Shown here: positions 1-9,039 of the stretch, piece after piece
How the letters are laid out: every line of letters starts with the position of its first letter
Position numbering within the stretch: the first letter of the stretch is position 1
NCBI GenBank assembly: GCA_024220505.1
Contig: JAKZZE010000002.1
Coordinates: forward strand, 1,736,001 to 1,800,000
Reading direction: 5' to 3'
Length of the DNA: 64,000 nt
DNA from: Rhizopus arrhizus
Taxonomy: Eukaryota > Mucoromycota > Mucoromycetes > Mucorales > Rhizopodaceae
Translations under genes and position numbers: made by a program
The notes under the pieces: model-generated
Told to the model about the DNA's origin: nothing
The model's input: the letters and a program-made list of their open reading frames with translations, nothing else
Database searches by the model: none

Positions 1-330
1 AGCAGCAAAACTTCTCGGGGGAGGAACATCGCCCGAGGTCTGTATTGAAATAGCGGATATCGTGTCTACACATATAAGTTAAAAGAATTGGCTCCAAACA
101 GCGTTTCGCAAATATGTCTTTTTATTACTCGTGTCTATCAAAAATAAATTCTTCTTTGTATTCCCTTTATGGAATCCACCGTATATAAGAAGGTGTTGGT
201 TATCGATCATGGCCGCTCCATGTCCAAATCTTGGTAAAGCAGCACTGCTTCCACTTAATTTGCGTTGCGACCAAGGGTATATTGTCCTTTCACTGCTGTT
301 ACTTTTTGTAAACTTTGAAAATAAAGTCAT
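1..330 (-). CDS. kelch-repeat protein, N-terminal part, runs off the window
   Basis: The first ATG is at 330. Exon 1 (330-129) has a kelch blade with PRFGHGAAMI followed by LLIYGGF and LFLID. An intron at 128-66 (GTAATA donor, GTGTAG acceptor) joins in frame to exon 2 (65-1), which reads ISIQTSGDVPPPRSFAA, the opening of the next blade. The gene continues beyond position 1, so total length and any other domain are unknown. Kelch repeats form beta-propellers used for protein binding. Fungal members include polarity factors and oxidases, and this fragment does not distinguish among them. No signal peptide is seen at the N-terminus. Confidence 0.72.
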
Positions 331-554
331 TTTCAAAGAATGACAAAAAGGAGAGGAAAATAAGAAGGAGAAGACAATGTCTATTTCCAGTTATGTCTTC
401 TGAGTTTAAATCTACATCAAAAACAGTTATTGTTTGAACTCTTGGCCCGTGAAAAGATGTATGTGTGACATAATATTAAATGAAATATTTATTTACAATG
501 CTATATTCATTCCGTCTTCTCAAAGCTTGGCAGTTGTTCGGACTTACCACAGTA

Positions 555-687
555 TAGTGTTTTAATCTAAAATGAGACGATTTAATAAAATAAGTTAGAC
601 GGCTTAAAAGATAAAAGAGACTAACGTCAGATTTTTTTGAGACAAGTGAGTAAAACAAATTAGACAATACAGGTTCTTTTTGTAGAC
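555..687 (+). repeat. left 133-bp TIR of the Fanzor transposon
   Basis: The repeat pairs with 3277-3409 in inverted orientation. Thirteen of the 15 mismatches are transitions. It contains the internal motifs GAGACAAGT and AAATTAGACAAT. It lies downstream of the Fanzor stop codon. Confidence 0.92.
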
Positions 688-771
688 ACATGTTCAAAAA
701 AATGTTGACGAGCAATCCCTTATATTATTGTTCAAAGACTTACACTATATCTGGGATTAATGCAGCGTTAA
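555..771 (-). ncRNA. candidate omega (guide-scaffold) RNA region of the Fanzor
   Basis: This 217-bp non-coding interval runs from the Fanzor stop codon to the transposon end. In TnpB and Fanzor systems the guide scaffold is often encoded between the ORF end and the element end, and the guide is read from flanking DNA. A small hairpin is visible here: AATCCC (714-719) can pair with GGGATT (753-758), with ATAT pairing inside it. The second Fanzor copy has an equivalent 233-bp spacer that also holds a hairpin. The assignment rests on position and structure only. Confidence 0.35.
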
Positions 772-2912
772 CTACAAAGGATTATTTTGTCTTTTCGTCG
801 GTTGACTAGTACTAGCTGATGGTGATGACATATCCTTTCTTTTAGAGCCGGTGGAGAGAGGTTTTTTCGATCTGCAGAAACGTTCTGGTCTTTCACCATT
901 TGCACGCAGGCTAAAAAGGATTTGTCTAAAGTTTAACGTAGCAGCCATATCACGATTCCAAAGACGACGAAGAGGGGCTTTATCAGTAGTTTCTATTGTG
1001 CTCATCACAGCCTTTAAACATTGTTGGTTTTTGCACCTGAGCAGAAATTATGAAAGCTTGTTATTTTTTTTTACTTGCATATAAAAAGCACTTACCTTAA
1101 AAGGCCATGACGGTCTACAACGGGATACTTTTCTCTTTGATATGGTCTAGGATTCTGCACTTTTTTAAACGTTTCAAGTTCACCATTTTGGCAAGAAGGG
1201 CACAGACTAGAAGTCCGGAACTCGTCAAGGAGGTACACCTGGAAGCCTTCTTTGGCTAACATTCTTCTCATTCCGACACCTCTAATGGGTTCATGATACT
1301 TTACCTTTCCTGCCGACCAATTACCAAGTATTAAGATAGAATCATTCCCAAACCTCTCTCTAAGCTTCTTGGCTAACCGTTTGTCTGCTTGTTGCTGATT
1401 GATGAAACTTGAGAACTTCATTTTTCTAAAGAGTAAAAAACCACCGGCACCCTGATCTTCTGCTGCAGGGTGATCTTCATTTAAGTAGTACGCTTTCATG
1501 ACATGGGTGACTTTGGCTCTTTCTTGAAGATACTCGATAAACTTGTCTTTGTTGACAGTTGAAGATTTGAAATGCGACAGGGAAAGCTCGGCTGCAATCA
1601 CTTCGTCTCTCTTCAAGTTGTTCCTGAGCTTCCTGAATTTTCTAGATTTAGTTTCGATTGCTTTTTGGTTGCTTGTATATCGGTAAATCATTTTATTTTC
1701 AACAGTACTCTTTTCATGCATACAGTAAAGCAAGTCTCGACGGCCAGGATCAATTAATACACATTTGCCAACACCAGCCAGCAACTCTTCTTTTCCCAAC
1801 TTCTCAATGTACTGGAATTCTTCTGCTTTAATAGACTTTGGCTTTCCACCACTGCTGCCACCTTTCTTCATTGTATCGTAGCTTTGCTTTAACACCGACA
1901 CACCTACGCCATCTGTGTATATCGTACCTCTAAACTTCATGATCCTTCTTTCTCCTTGTGGTTTCATCGCTTTTGATCTAACATCAAGAACGGCTCCCCA
2001 TACTACTTCTTTATCCAAGTGGCTGATGATGGAATTCTTCAAGATTTGAGTATTTAAAATATATGTATCAATCGTCATATACGATGGTATGAAGCCCTTT
2101 CTTAATGGAAAGCAATTGAATGATTTGTTTTGAAGCGCTTCGCACATGCTTGATAGTCTATAGTACGCTTTTATGTGCTTGAGAGGGTTAGCTTTGCAGT
2201 CGTAATAGATCGAGCCTTTCGCAAATCGATAATCCGTCGAATACGAGTCAAAAAGATTACGGATTTTATCTAAATCATTTGAGGAGAAAAACTCTTTGGG
2301 AACATCTTCAATGCTCCTTGACGATATAGCCAACTTGACCTTGCTTATCTGCTCTGTTATTGTCTTTATAGTTGCCACAATCTCCTTCTCTGTTCCCTCG
2401 TTTTTCTTCATCTCGCTTTTCAGCGCCTTGATTCTTTCGTTCTTCTTTAAGAGCAAGTTAAGAAACATTCGAACTTTGTTTCCGAATTGAACCTTGACCC
2501 CATTCAGATAAGCAGTGACGATCTTTACCATTTCATAAGAGGCTATCTGATGAGCATACTTCATATTAATTGGCTCGTACGAACAGCACTGAAAGTACTG
2601 GTGTCGATAGTTGAGTACTAGCCCTTTGTAAGTTCTTGATTTTGTCGAAGCTTTCTGCTTGTCTGGTTTGTAGTTTTTGAGGAGTGACAAAAAGACTTCT
2701 TTAAAAAAGTCAACATTAATGAAATCCTCCAAGGGAAACGCAGGGTTATTTTCCAGTTCATGAATAAAGATGTACTTCAAAAAGGAGAATGTATGTGACA
2801 CAAGGGTATGAACATTAGCTACAAGCGTCTTGAGTAGCGGAATATATTGTGGCTTCCACCCAATACCAGCGATTGAACTTTTAACTGTTATGATTTTTAG
2901 AGGCGGTTCCAT
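772..2912 (-). CDS. Fanzor (eukaryotic TnpB-like RNA-guided nuclease), intact, 693 aa
   Basis: Exon 1 is 2912-1096, the intron 1095-1037 (59 nt, GTAAGT to CTCAG), and exon 2 1036-772. The frame is continuous for 693 aa. The C-terminal RuvC nuclease shows Asp388 (CVLIDPG), Glu564 (LLDEFRTSS) and Asp635 (LWNRDMAATLNF). A zinc ribbon has CPSC (571, 574) before the intron and CKNQQC (607, 612) after it. The position of the canonical RuvC-II Glu in TnpB reads ILGNWS (530-531); Fanzors are known to use a relocated Glu, and Glu564 fits. The N-terminal half is alpha-helical and lysine-rich, as in family members. The C-tail has a basic KRK patch that could be nuclear-targeting. The family cuts DNA guided by an element-encoded RNA. 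It is alone in its transposon. No inactivating change is visible. Confidence 0.88.
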
Positions 2913-3276
2913 AAAGAAAAATAAAAGATAAATTGACAGTGTTTTTTATTACTGTTGTCATTTGTGCTGTCATTGTCTTTTGACAACATATTGTTATTGA
3001 TAGAATGGAGTTAGAACAATGAAACAATTCTATCTATAATCTTATACTATATGATATGATGAATAATGATCAAATAGTTCAGTGCTTCATAACATAATGT
3101 CTCGATGATGAATTATAAACTCTGTCCCTCTTTGACATTATGAAGAAAGTGCTTATACTGTTGCCATTTCAGATACAGCACTACAAAGCTAATGATATGT
3201 GTGCATACAGCCAGTTGCTCGATTACATTGCACTCCACAGTAAAAGGTGGAGAATGATAGTATGATAAAAAAAATC

Positions 3277-3409
3277 GTCTACAAAAGGAATCTGCATTGT
3301 CTAATTTGTTTTGTTTACTTGTCTCAAAAAAATTTGACGTTCGTCTCTTTTACCTTTTAAAGTGTCTAATTTATTTTATTAAATCGTTTTATTTTAGATT
3401 AAAACACTA
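3277..3409 (-). repeat. right 133-bp TIR of the Fanzor transposon
   Basis: This is the inverted partner of 555-687, equal in length and without gaps. It lies upstream of the Fanzor start codon with about 360 bp between. No ORF is visible in that gap (2913-3276), which probably holds the promoter. Confidence 0.92.
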
Positions 3410-3912
3410 TATTATCCACTCGAGCCAATTTGCATAGAATCATCCCAGCAAAGGTAGATGACGACTATTGCCAATTGTACAAGCTACCAGAAACAGAGCA
3501 GCATATGCTCTTTACTTGTATTCAAAAGCAAGACTTGTGGAACGCAGCCTTCAAGAAATACTTGTCAAATCCTAAAGATCCCAATTGTAGCTCAATATTC
3601 GAGGATTTATCCACACTTAGGTTATCCAAGTATTACATCTTACACTATCATGACAAGTTTACAATCTATGATTTTTTTTGCTACAGTCATTCGATTCATT
3701 TGGAAAGCCCACTGGCAACAATTCTTTGAACAGACTCCTGTCGTGGATGAGATTGTCATCAATCAAATCCAGAAGGAGCTATTGAAACTATCTGCTTACA
3801 ATTCTCTATGCTAATTTCTTTTGTATTTTTATAAGTCACTGTTTAATACACTTGTATCGCTCTTAATCCTTATACTCTTTGATGAGTTTTAATAAACATT
3901 AAAATTTTCATC

Positions 3913-3951
<39 letters not shown>

Positions 3952-4034
3952 TTGAAATATTGTATTTCTAGGTCGAGAAAATTCTCTTAAGAATTGTTTG
4001 AGACCGTCAGAACAAAATAGGAAATGTTATTATG

Positions 4035-5465
4035 CTAATCCAGAGAAAAGTTATCGGAAGCATCAAAGAATACATCATCATCATTGGAACCAGAGAGAAC
4101 CGTAGAAGTAAAGTCGATCATAGCCATTTGATTACGTTGATAATGATCTTGAAAAGTACCTGATGAAACCCAGTTGCCAAGAGTCACAATATGGTCCATG
4201 GAGACACCTTGATCTAGAGCTCTAGAAGACGCCAAAGAACGAATAGAAACCCGAGATTCCGAGGTGGACAAAGAGATGAACTCACGGTGAAGCCAAGACG
4301 ACAAAGTGCTGGCAGATAACGGCTGTCGGATGTTGTTGGATTTGATGAATAACGTAGAATTTTCAGGGCGAGCTTGTAATTCAGGGTGATCTCGCAATGC
4401 TATGAAACATTGGACTGGGCACAGTTCTTGATCCCTTGTATGTGGATGGACAGTAAAAGGTTTGATTATACGTCTTTTCTTGCGAGTTTCCTTGGGAGAG
4501 ACCACTTGAAATTTAAGACATCCGTCGGATTCACGAACTTCACAAGAGGAGAAAGGAATTCGAGCCAAGTCCGATGGTCTTAAGAATGCAGCCATAGCTA
4601 AGAGAAAGGCCAACTTTTGTTGCAATAATTTGACAGAAGTACCAGATTGAGATGGAATAGAACGAGCATAATCCAAAGAAGGAGTCATATCGACTTGTTC
4701 TCGATGAATTGAAACCGGAGGAGCCTGTCGAGAGAGGGAGTCCAAATAGGAATTAATTAAAGAATCTTCACTGATACTAGGTGGATTGTCATGAAGATGA
4801 GCAACTGCCGCCCGAACCGTCTTGAGGGTAGCAACTTGGAAATTATAAGTCTGTCGGATAGTCGCCAAGAAATTTATCAGATCTGCACCAGAGAAAGCCG
4901 TAAAGGATACTCGATTATGATTAGCCCATTCCAAGAAACGCAATTGATTTTTACGATATGCCTTATTAGTGGGGTTGGGAGCTAGTTTTTGAGTAAGCAA
5001 ATCCTGAATAGCTTGTTCATTCAGATTAGCCTTCACCAGTTTATTCCGGATAATTGCCACACGGAGAGCATCCAGTTCTGAGGAAGTAGAAGGTGAGCCG
5101 TCTTGGGAGATGTCGTTTGAACCGCTTGAGGAGGAAGGAGCAATGGTCGGGTTAGGGCCATTTGGGTCAACTGAGGGAACCAAATCGCGCTGGGCCAGTA
5201 AGGGACCACCAGAACTATGTATTGGAGTCGTTCTTGCCTGATCTTCTGTAATGTCCGAGAAATGAGATTCCAAGGAGGATTTCCGTAAGGATTCAGTAGC
5301 TTCGTCCATGGGATGGAAAACGCATCCGTGTGGATAGCATCCGGATCGGGAAGCCAGGACACGTACCTTGGCAACAATTTCGTTGTTCGGTCGGCGAAGA
5401 GATCGATTGTAAAAGGACCCCATATCTTGTTGAGCTCCTCGAACACAAAAGGTTTGATCTGCCAT
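4035..5465 (-). CDS. DIRS element 1 tyrosine recombinase, 476 aa
   Basis: The protein would join a circular element cDNA to genomic DNA. The C-terminal catalytic domain shows the first Arg (FLRPSDLARIPF), a VSIRSLASS box where the family usually has HxxR (the His is Val here), and the Tyr nucleophile in FQDHYQRN. An N-terminal SAM-like core-binding region precedes it (AYRKNQLRFLEWANHNRVSF). The ATG at 5465 lies inside the RNase H/methylase ORF in another frame. The overlap is typical of DIRS, and a later ATG is possible. The missing His may lower activity. Confidence 0.78.
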   Translation of the reverse strand: MADQTFCVRGAQQDMGSFYNRSLRRPNNEIVAKVRVLASRSGCYPHGCVFHPMDEATESLRKSSLESHFSDITEDQARTTPIHSSGGPLLAQRDLVPSVDPNGPNPTIAPSSSSGSNDISQDGSPSTSSELDALRVAIIRNKLVKANLNEQAIQDLLTQKLAPNPTNKAYRKNQLRFLEWANHNRVSFTAFSGADLINFLATIRQTYNFQVATLKTVRAAVAHLHDNPPSISEDSLINSYLDSLSRQAPPVSIHREQVDMTPSLDYARSIPSQSGTSVKLLQQKLAFLLAMAAFLRPSDLARIPFSSCEVRESDGCLKFQVVSPKETRKKRRIIKPFTVHPHTRDQELCPVQCFIALRDHPELQARPENSTLFIKSNNIRQPLSASTLSSWLHREFISLSTSESRVSIRSLASSRALDQGVSMDHIVTLGNWVSSGTFQDHYQRNQMAMIDFTSTVLSGSNDDDVFFDASDNFSLD

Positions 5466-6952
5466 TGGTTCTTGAAGAAGGTTCGACGAGACTCCATGTC
5501 CGCTATTGTGTTATGAATTCCACTGATATGCTGAGCCTGGATCATTATATTGTGGCGAAGACACCAATTCCAAACTTCTGTCGCTAGTTCCAATAATGGG
5601 AGAGAACGAGTTCCACCTTGCTTGTTGATATACGATAAGCTGGTTGTGTTGTCCGTCTTGATGAGAATGGTTGAGTTCTTCGGTACCCGAAAGGTTTTGA
5701 GAGCCAAATGAGCCGCCTTGAGTTCCCGCCAATTGATCGATTGGGCTGCTTCGATTGGAGTCCAGTAGCCATGAGCTCGTTGGTTCTGCCAACTGCATCC
5801 CCAACCCGTGTCGCTGGCGTCTACAAAGATGGTCTGGGTGGGTGTAGACGGAAGGAGAGAGCGACCGTTCCAATTCTGAAGGTTGTGATACCACCAGGTC
5901 AATTCCTGTATGCTGGCTGAATCCAGAGGTGAGGGAAGGTCCCAGTCTTTTTCCGACTTGACAGTTTTGTTCTTGTAGTAGAGAAGGTGCCGTGTATATA
6001 GCCGTGCTGGGAATATGGCAAAAGTTGCCGCCTGTATTCGCATTGTGAGGCTGTACACTACGCGAGGAGATTGTCTGTGAGGGTGATCCAACACTTGTTT
6101 GATGGAGCGGCGTATGTCTCGAAGTTTTTTCATTGGAAGTGATGCCGTCATTGTGCGGGTATTCAATACAAAGCCTAGGTGTTCCAATTGTTGCGTAGGA
6201 GTCAAAACTGATTTCTTGAAGTTGACCATCCATCACAATTGTTGAAGAAGAGCTACTACTGCTTGAACTTGTTGAATAGCCAATTGCTTGGAGCTTGCAG
6301 CTAGAATCCAGTCGTCCAGGTACGCAGAGATCCTGAAGCCTTGAGAGCGGAAGTGCTCTAATATGGGCCTGCATACTTTGGTGAAGACAAATGGACTTGA
6401 GGCCAAACCAAAAGGGGTGGTACAATATTGGTACACTTGGTTTTTCCATTTCAGCCGTAGAAACCGCCGAGAGTCTGGGTGGAGAGCTATATGCAGAAAA
6501 GCATCCGATAAATCGATTGAGACTAGGTAATCTTTTGGTCTTATCATTTGCGATACTTCCTTGATTGTTTCCATCTTGAAATGAGGAGCCTCCAAGTACT
6601 GGTTCAATTTCTTCAGATTGAAAACTGGTCGCACGCCGCCATTCTTTTTGGGAATGACAAACATTGAACTGTAAAATCCTGGAGTTTGCTGAACTTGCTG
6701 GGCCGATACCTTCTCGATTGCTGCTTTCGCCAACAAATCTTGTATTGCTTGATCGATCAGATGAGATTGTTCGGTTGAGAATGGCACGATTGGTGTAGGT
6801 GTTGAGGTAACGGGAGGTGGTGTATGAAAAGGGATGTGATAACCGGATTGAATTGTTGTGTTGACGAACGAGTTGTTGGAAATTTCTATCCATTTTATAG
6901 TATATTTGCTGAGCCGACCTCCTACTGGGTCGGTCGTTGTTATTGTTGACAA
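5033..6952 (-). pseudogene. DIRS element 1 reverse transcriptase-RNase H-methylase-like polyprotein, one nonsense codon
   Basis: This is one frame interrupted only by TGA at 6235-6233. The upstream part has RT motifs (FVIPKKNGGVRPVFNLKKLN, SIDLSDAFLHI, TPFGLASSP, and the catalytic ISAYLDDW). The downstream part starts WMVNFKKSVLTP, then has RNase H motifs (VDASDTGWG, NWRELKAA, KTDNTTS, HISGIHNTIAD). A methylase-like domain follows with FTIDLFADR and NPPW. The stop falls where family members have a sense codon, so it looks like a single recent mutation. Confidence 0.8.
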
Positions 6953-6975
6953 TGAAGGTGTTGTTGTTGTTGGTT

Positions 6976-7902
6976 CTACTGACGAAAGGGATTGTTGTTC
7001 TTCTTGTTGTTGTTGTTCTGTCGAAAATTGCTGTTGCTGTTGAAGTTGCTGGTGTTGTTGTTGTTGACGTTGTTGTTGAAGCTGCTGTTGTTGCTGAAGC
7101 TGTTGCCATGGCTGTTGTTGTTGTAACCACCCTGCTGTGAGGGTGGACCCGACCGAAAAAACTGCTGATCTGGAACATTCGAGAAGGAGCTGGGATTGAC
7201 GGAGTTGTTTGATGCAAAACGGCGATGTTGTCGTCTATTGACAGTTGCTTCGCGAGTGGCCTTTCTTGCCGCAGTTTGTTGAATTAAAGTATTTTGGAAT
7301 TCATCCAAAGGAAGAGTGTATTGTACCTCTTGATCCTGCTTTAACGAAAATGAAGGATTGACGGCTCGAAGAGCAATGTTATTTCGAGCTTGGGTCATGG
7401 CAGAACAGACATGTAGCAAAAGTTTTCGAATATCTCTGAGCATAGTACAGTAACGCTCGAGACTTGGATTGCCCGATTCAGAGGAGACAAGTTCATGGCT
7501 GAGAATATCCAAGGGACGAAAGGCTGCAGACAAAAGATACTGAAGATGCTTAAGAGATCGATCTTCGTATCGTTGACCTTTGTTCATCAAACGTTCAGCA
7601 GTAGGAATGGTAGCTGGGGCTTTATATTCAAGATGAGCCATTGGAGGGTAAGACTCAATAATTGTCTTACGTTCAGAGTCAGAGAGTAGATTAGAGGTAT
7701 GTAAAGGAGCATCCAGGTTCATTAACTCGGTAAGAGTATACGAAGGTGACCAGTCGTAGTGAGGGCGAGTGCTCATTGAATGAAGAGGCATAGGAGCAGT
7801 GTCATCCGCTGACTGCATAGGATTAGAAGCACCATTGAGTTGTTCTTGAAGGGCAGCAATTTGTTGCTGCATCATGTGGAATTTTTCTTCGATAGAGGAC
7901 AT
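6976..7902 (-). CDS. DIRS element 1 Gag-like protein, 308 aa
   Basis: The ATG is at 7902. The N-terminus (MSSIEEKFHMMQQQIAALQ) predicts a short coiled coil. The middle is helical, and the C-terminus is an Asn-rich low-complexity tail (NNNN, NNSHGN). It sits first in the element, just upstream of the RT frame, the usual Gag place. No zinc knuckle is present. Confidence 0.65.
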   Translation of the reverse strand: MSSIEEKFHMMQQQIAALQEQLNGASNPMQSADDTAPMPLHSMSTRPHYDWSPSYTLTELMNLDAPLHTSNLLSDSERKTIIESYPPMAHLEYKAPATIPTAERLMNKGQRYEDRSLKHLQYLLSAAFRPLDILSHELVSSESGNPSLERYCTMLRDIRKLLLHVCSAMTQARNNIALRAVNPSFSLKQDQEVQYTLPLDEFQNTLIQQTAARKATREATVNRRQHRRFASNNSVNPSSFSNVPDQQFFRSGPPSQQGGYNNNSHGNSFSNNSSFNNNVNNNNTSNFNSNSNFRQNNNNKKNNNPFRQ

Positions 7903-8187
7903 TGAGATTATGAAAATATAAATGTGATAAAGTGCGAAATGTATTGAGTATAAGAAAGTAAGCCGGAAATGACCGAGCGAAAAAGAAGATTAATTGTTAA
8001 AAGTTTGTTTATTTCACTCTTATATATCTTTGGAATACGCTATAAAATCAATATGTTGCCGAAGCAGAGGCTGAAAATGTGGTAAATGCTCTCAGAGCCA
8101 CGCTTTATTTTCCTTTATATTTTTAAAAACTTGTTTCAACCCCTTTCTTCCCCACATCTTTCAAAGCCGCGCTCCGTGGAATAAATT

Positions 8188-9038
8188 ATGAGTGGTATCG
8201 ATAATCATGACAGAAACGAATATATTACAACAGCAGAAGCACTTGCTTTATTCAGAAAGCTCCAACTTGAAGAGCAAAATCAGAGAGACGAAGGTTTACA
8301 TGGCGCAGAACTCCCCTTGGAAATATCAGAGTATCTGGACGGCACGCCAGCATATGAACTCAAAGAAGAGTTTAAACGATTTAAACGACAAATTGCAAAA
8401 TATAAAAACGACAATTGGAATAGACCAGAACAAATCAACAAAGAGCTTATTCCTGAACTCAAGAAGTGGAAAATTGATACCTTCCAAGTTGTTTCTAGCA
8501 TCTACAAGTATTCAGACAACACAAGAGCCCAGGCGAGAGCAAGTACAGAAATTTATACGCAACTGCAATACTTACAACAAAAAGTCCACTTCGATAATGA
8601 CGAAGACAGAGAAATATTTGAAGGAGCCCCATTGACCAAGCAGCAAAATTGGCAACCTTCGGTTTTGGACAAGCCAAGTTCCAAGACAATGACGCTAAGG
8701 AGCTTGCCACCAAAGCCCTTAGAGTACCAGCAAGTCTCAAACATTTGGAAAAAACCCAAGATGAAGACCGTGTTAGTAACGCATTTGACCAAGAATTCAT
8801 TGCCAAATTACACCAAGAACGATTTCAACAACGACTCCTCAGTAGCAACTATCAACAACAACAAGCCCAAAGCAGACCGTTTGGAAGAGGAGGATATCGA
8901 GGAAACCAACGCGGTTACACCAGACCGTTCACGAGACCATTTGGAGGAAATTTTCACCAAAGAGGGAAAGGTCGTGGGAACCATTTCGCCTCTTCCAGCA
9001 ACACCAACAATCCCACCGACACCAATCAACAAGCTTAG
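8188..9038 (+). pseudogene. DIRS element 2 Gag-like protein, frame change at about 8630
   Basis: The ATG is at 8188. The first frame runs to IFEGAP near 8630. The sense then continues in the -1 frame (IDQAAKLATFGFGQAKF) to the stop at 9038. The C-terminus is Gln- and Arg/Gly-rich (FGRGGYRGNQRGY), like nucleic-acid-binding Gag tails. The shift sits on a CCCCA run. A one-base deletion and a programmed -1 frameshift both remain possible. The first frame stays open for a further 2.3 kb, but that stretch is not coding-like until 10180. Confidence 0.55.
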
Positions 9039-9039
9039 A

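Larger units (their letters stand above)
555..3409 (-). mobile_element. Fanzor-carrying TIR transposon, 2,855 bp
   Basis: 133-bp inverted repeats lie at 555-687 and 3277-3409. They align without gaps at 118 of 133 positions. Both ends begin TAGTGTTTTAATC and are flanked by TA (553-554 and 3410-3411), as in Tc1/mariner-type insertion. The only gene inside is the Fanzor on the minus strand; there is no DDE transposase, so movement would need one supplied in trans. Removing the element together with one TA restores an open LINE reading frame across the junction, which independently fixes the boundaries. Confidence 0.9.
481..3967 (+). mobile_element. 5'-truncated LINE tail, split by the Fanzor transposon
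   Basis: The two parts are 495-552 and 3412-3949. Joined across the transposon, with one TA kept, they give an open frame ending in a LINE ORF2 C-terminal Cys/His motif: HRIIPAKVDDDYC, then ETEQHMLFTC. The frame shifts near 3670 and continues as FIWKAHWQQFF up to about 3813. LINE B in this window has the same C-terminal layout (CRLCG, then EHFLILC, then IWKAHWRFIF). A 34-bp poly(A) run at 3916-3949 ends the element. Imperfect target duplications flank it: TGAAATATTTATTT (481-494) and TGAAATATTGTATTT (3953-3967). It is a dead 3' fragment. Confidence 0.75.
3968..8040 (-). mobile_element. DIRS-type retroelement 1 (boundaries approximate)
   Basis: The order in transcription sense is Gag (7902-6976), RT-RNase H-methylase-like (6952-5033, one nonsense codon) and tyrosine recombinase (5465-4035). 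This order and the recombinase in place of an integrase define DIRS elements. I could not identify the terminal or internal complementary repeats typical of the group, so both ends are estimates. The 3' end abuts the target duplication of the LINE tail. The 5' end faces a second, different DIRS element. Confidence 0.75.

Noticed and set aside
3391..3415. AGATTAAAACACTATATT as a target duplication of the LINE tail
   Set aside because: It resembles the sequence after the poly(A) run, but it is the terminus of the Fanzor element's TIR. The better LINE duplication is at 481-494 and 3953-3967.
5511..7217. 568-aa open frame on the minus strand
   Set aside because: It is an overlapping frame of the DIRS element 1 Gag, RT and RNase H genes. 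Its Thr/Ser-rich composition is a by-product of CAA/AAC repeats, and it has no domain.
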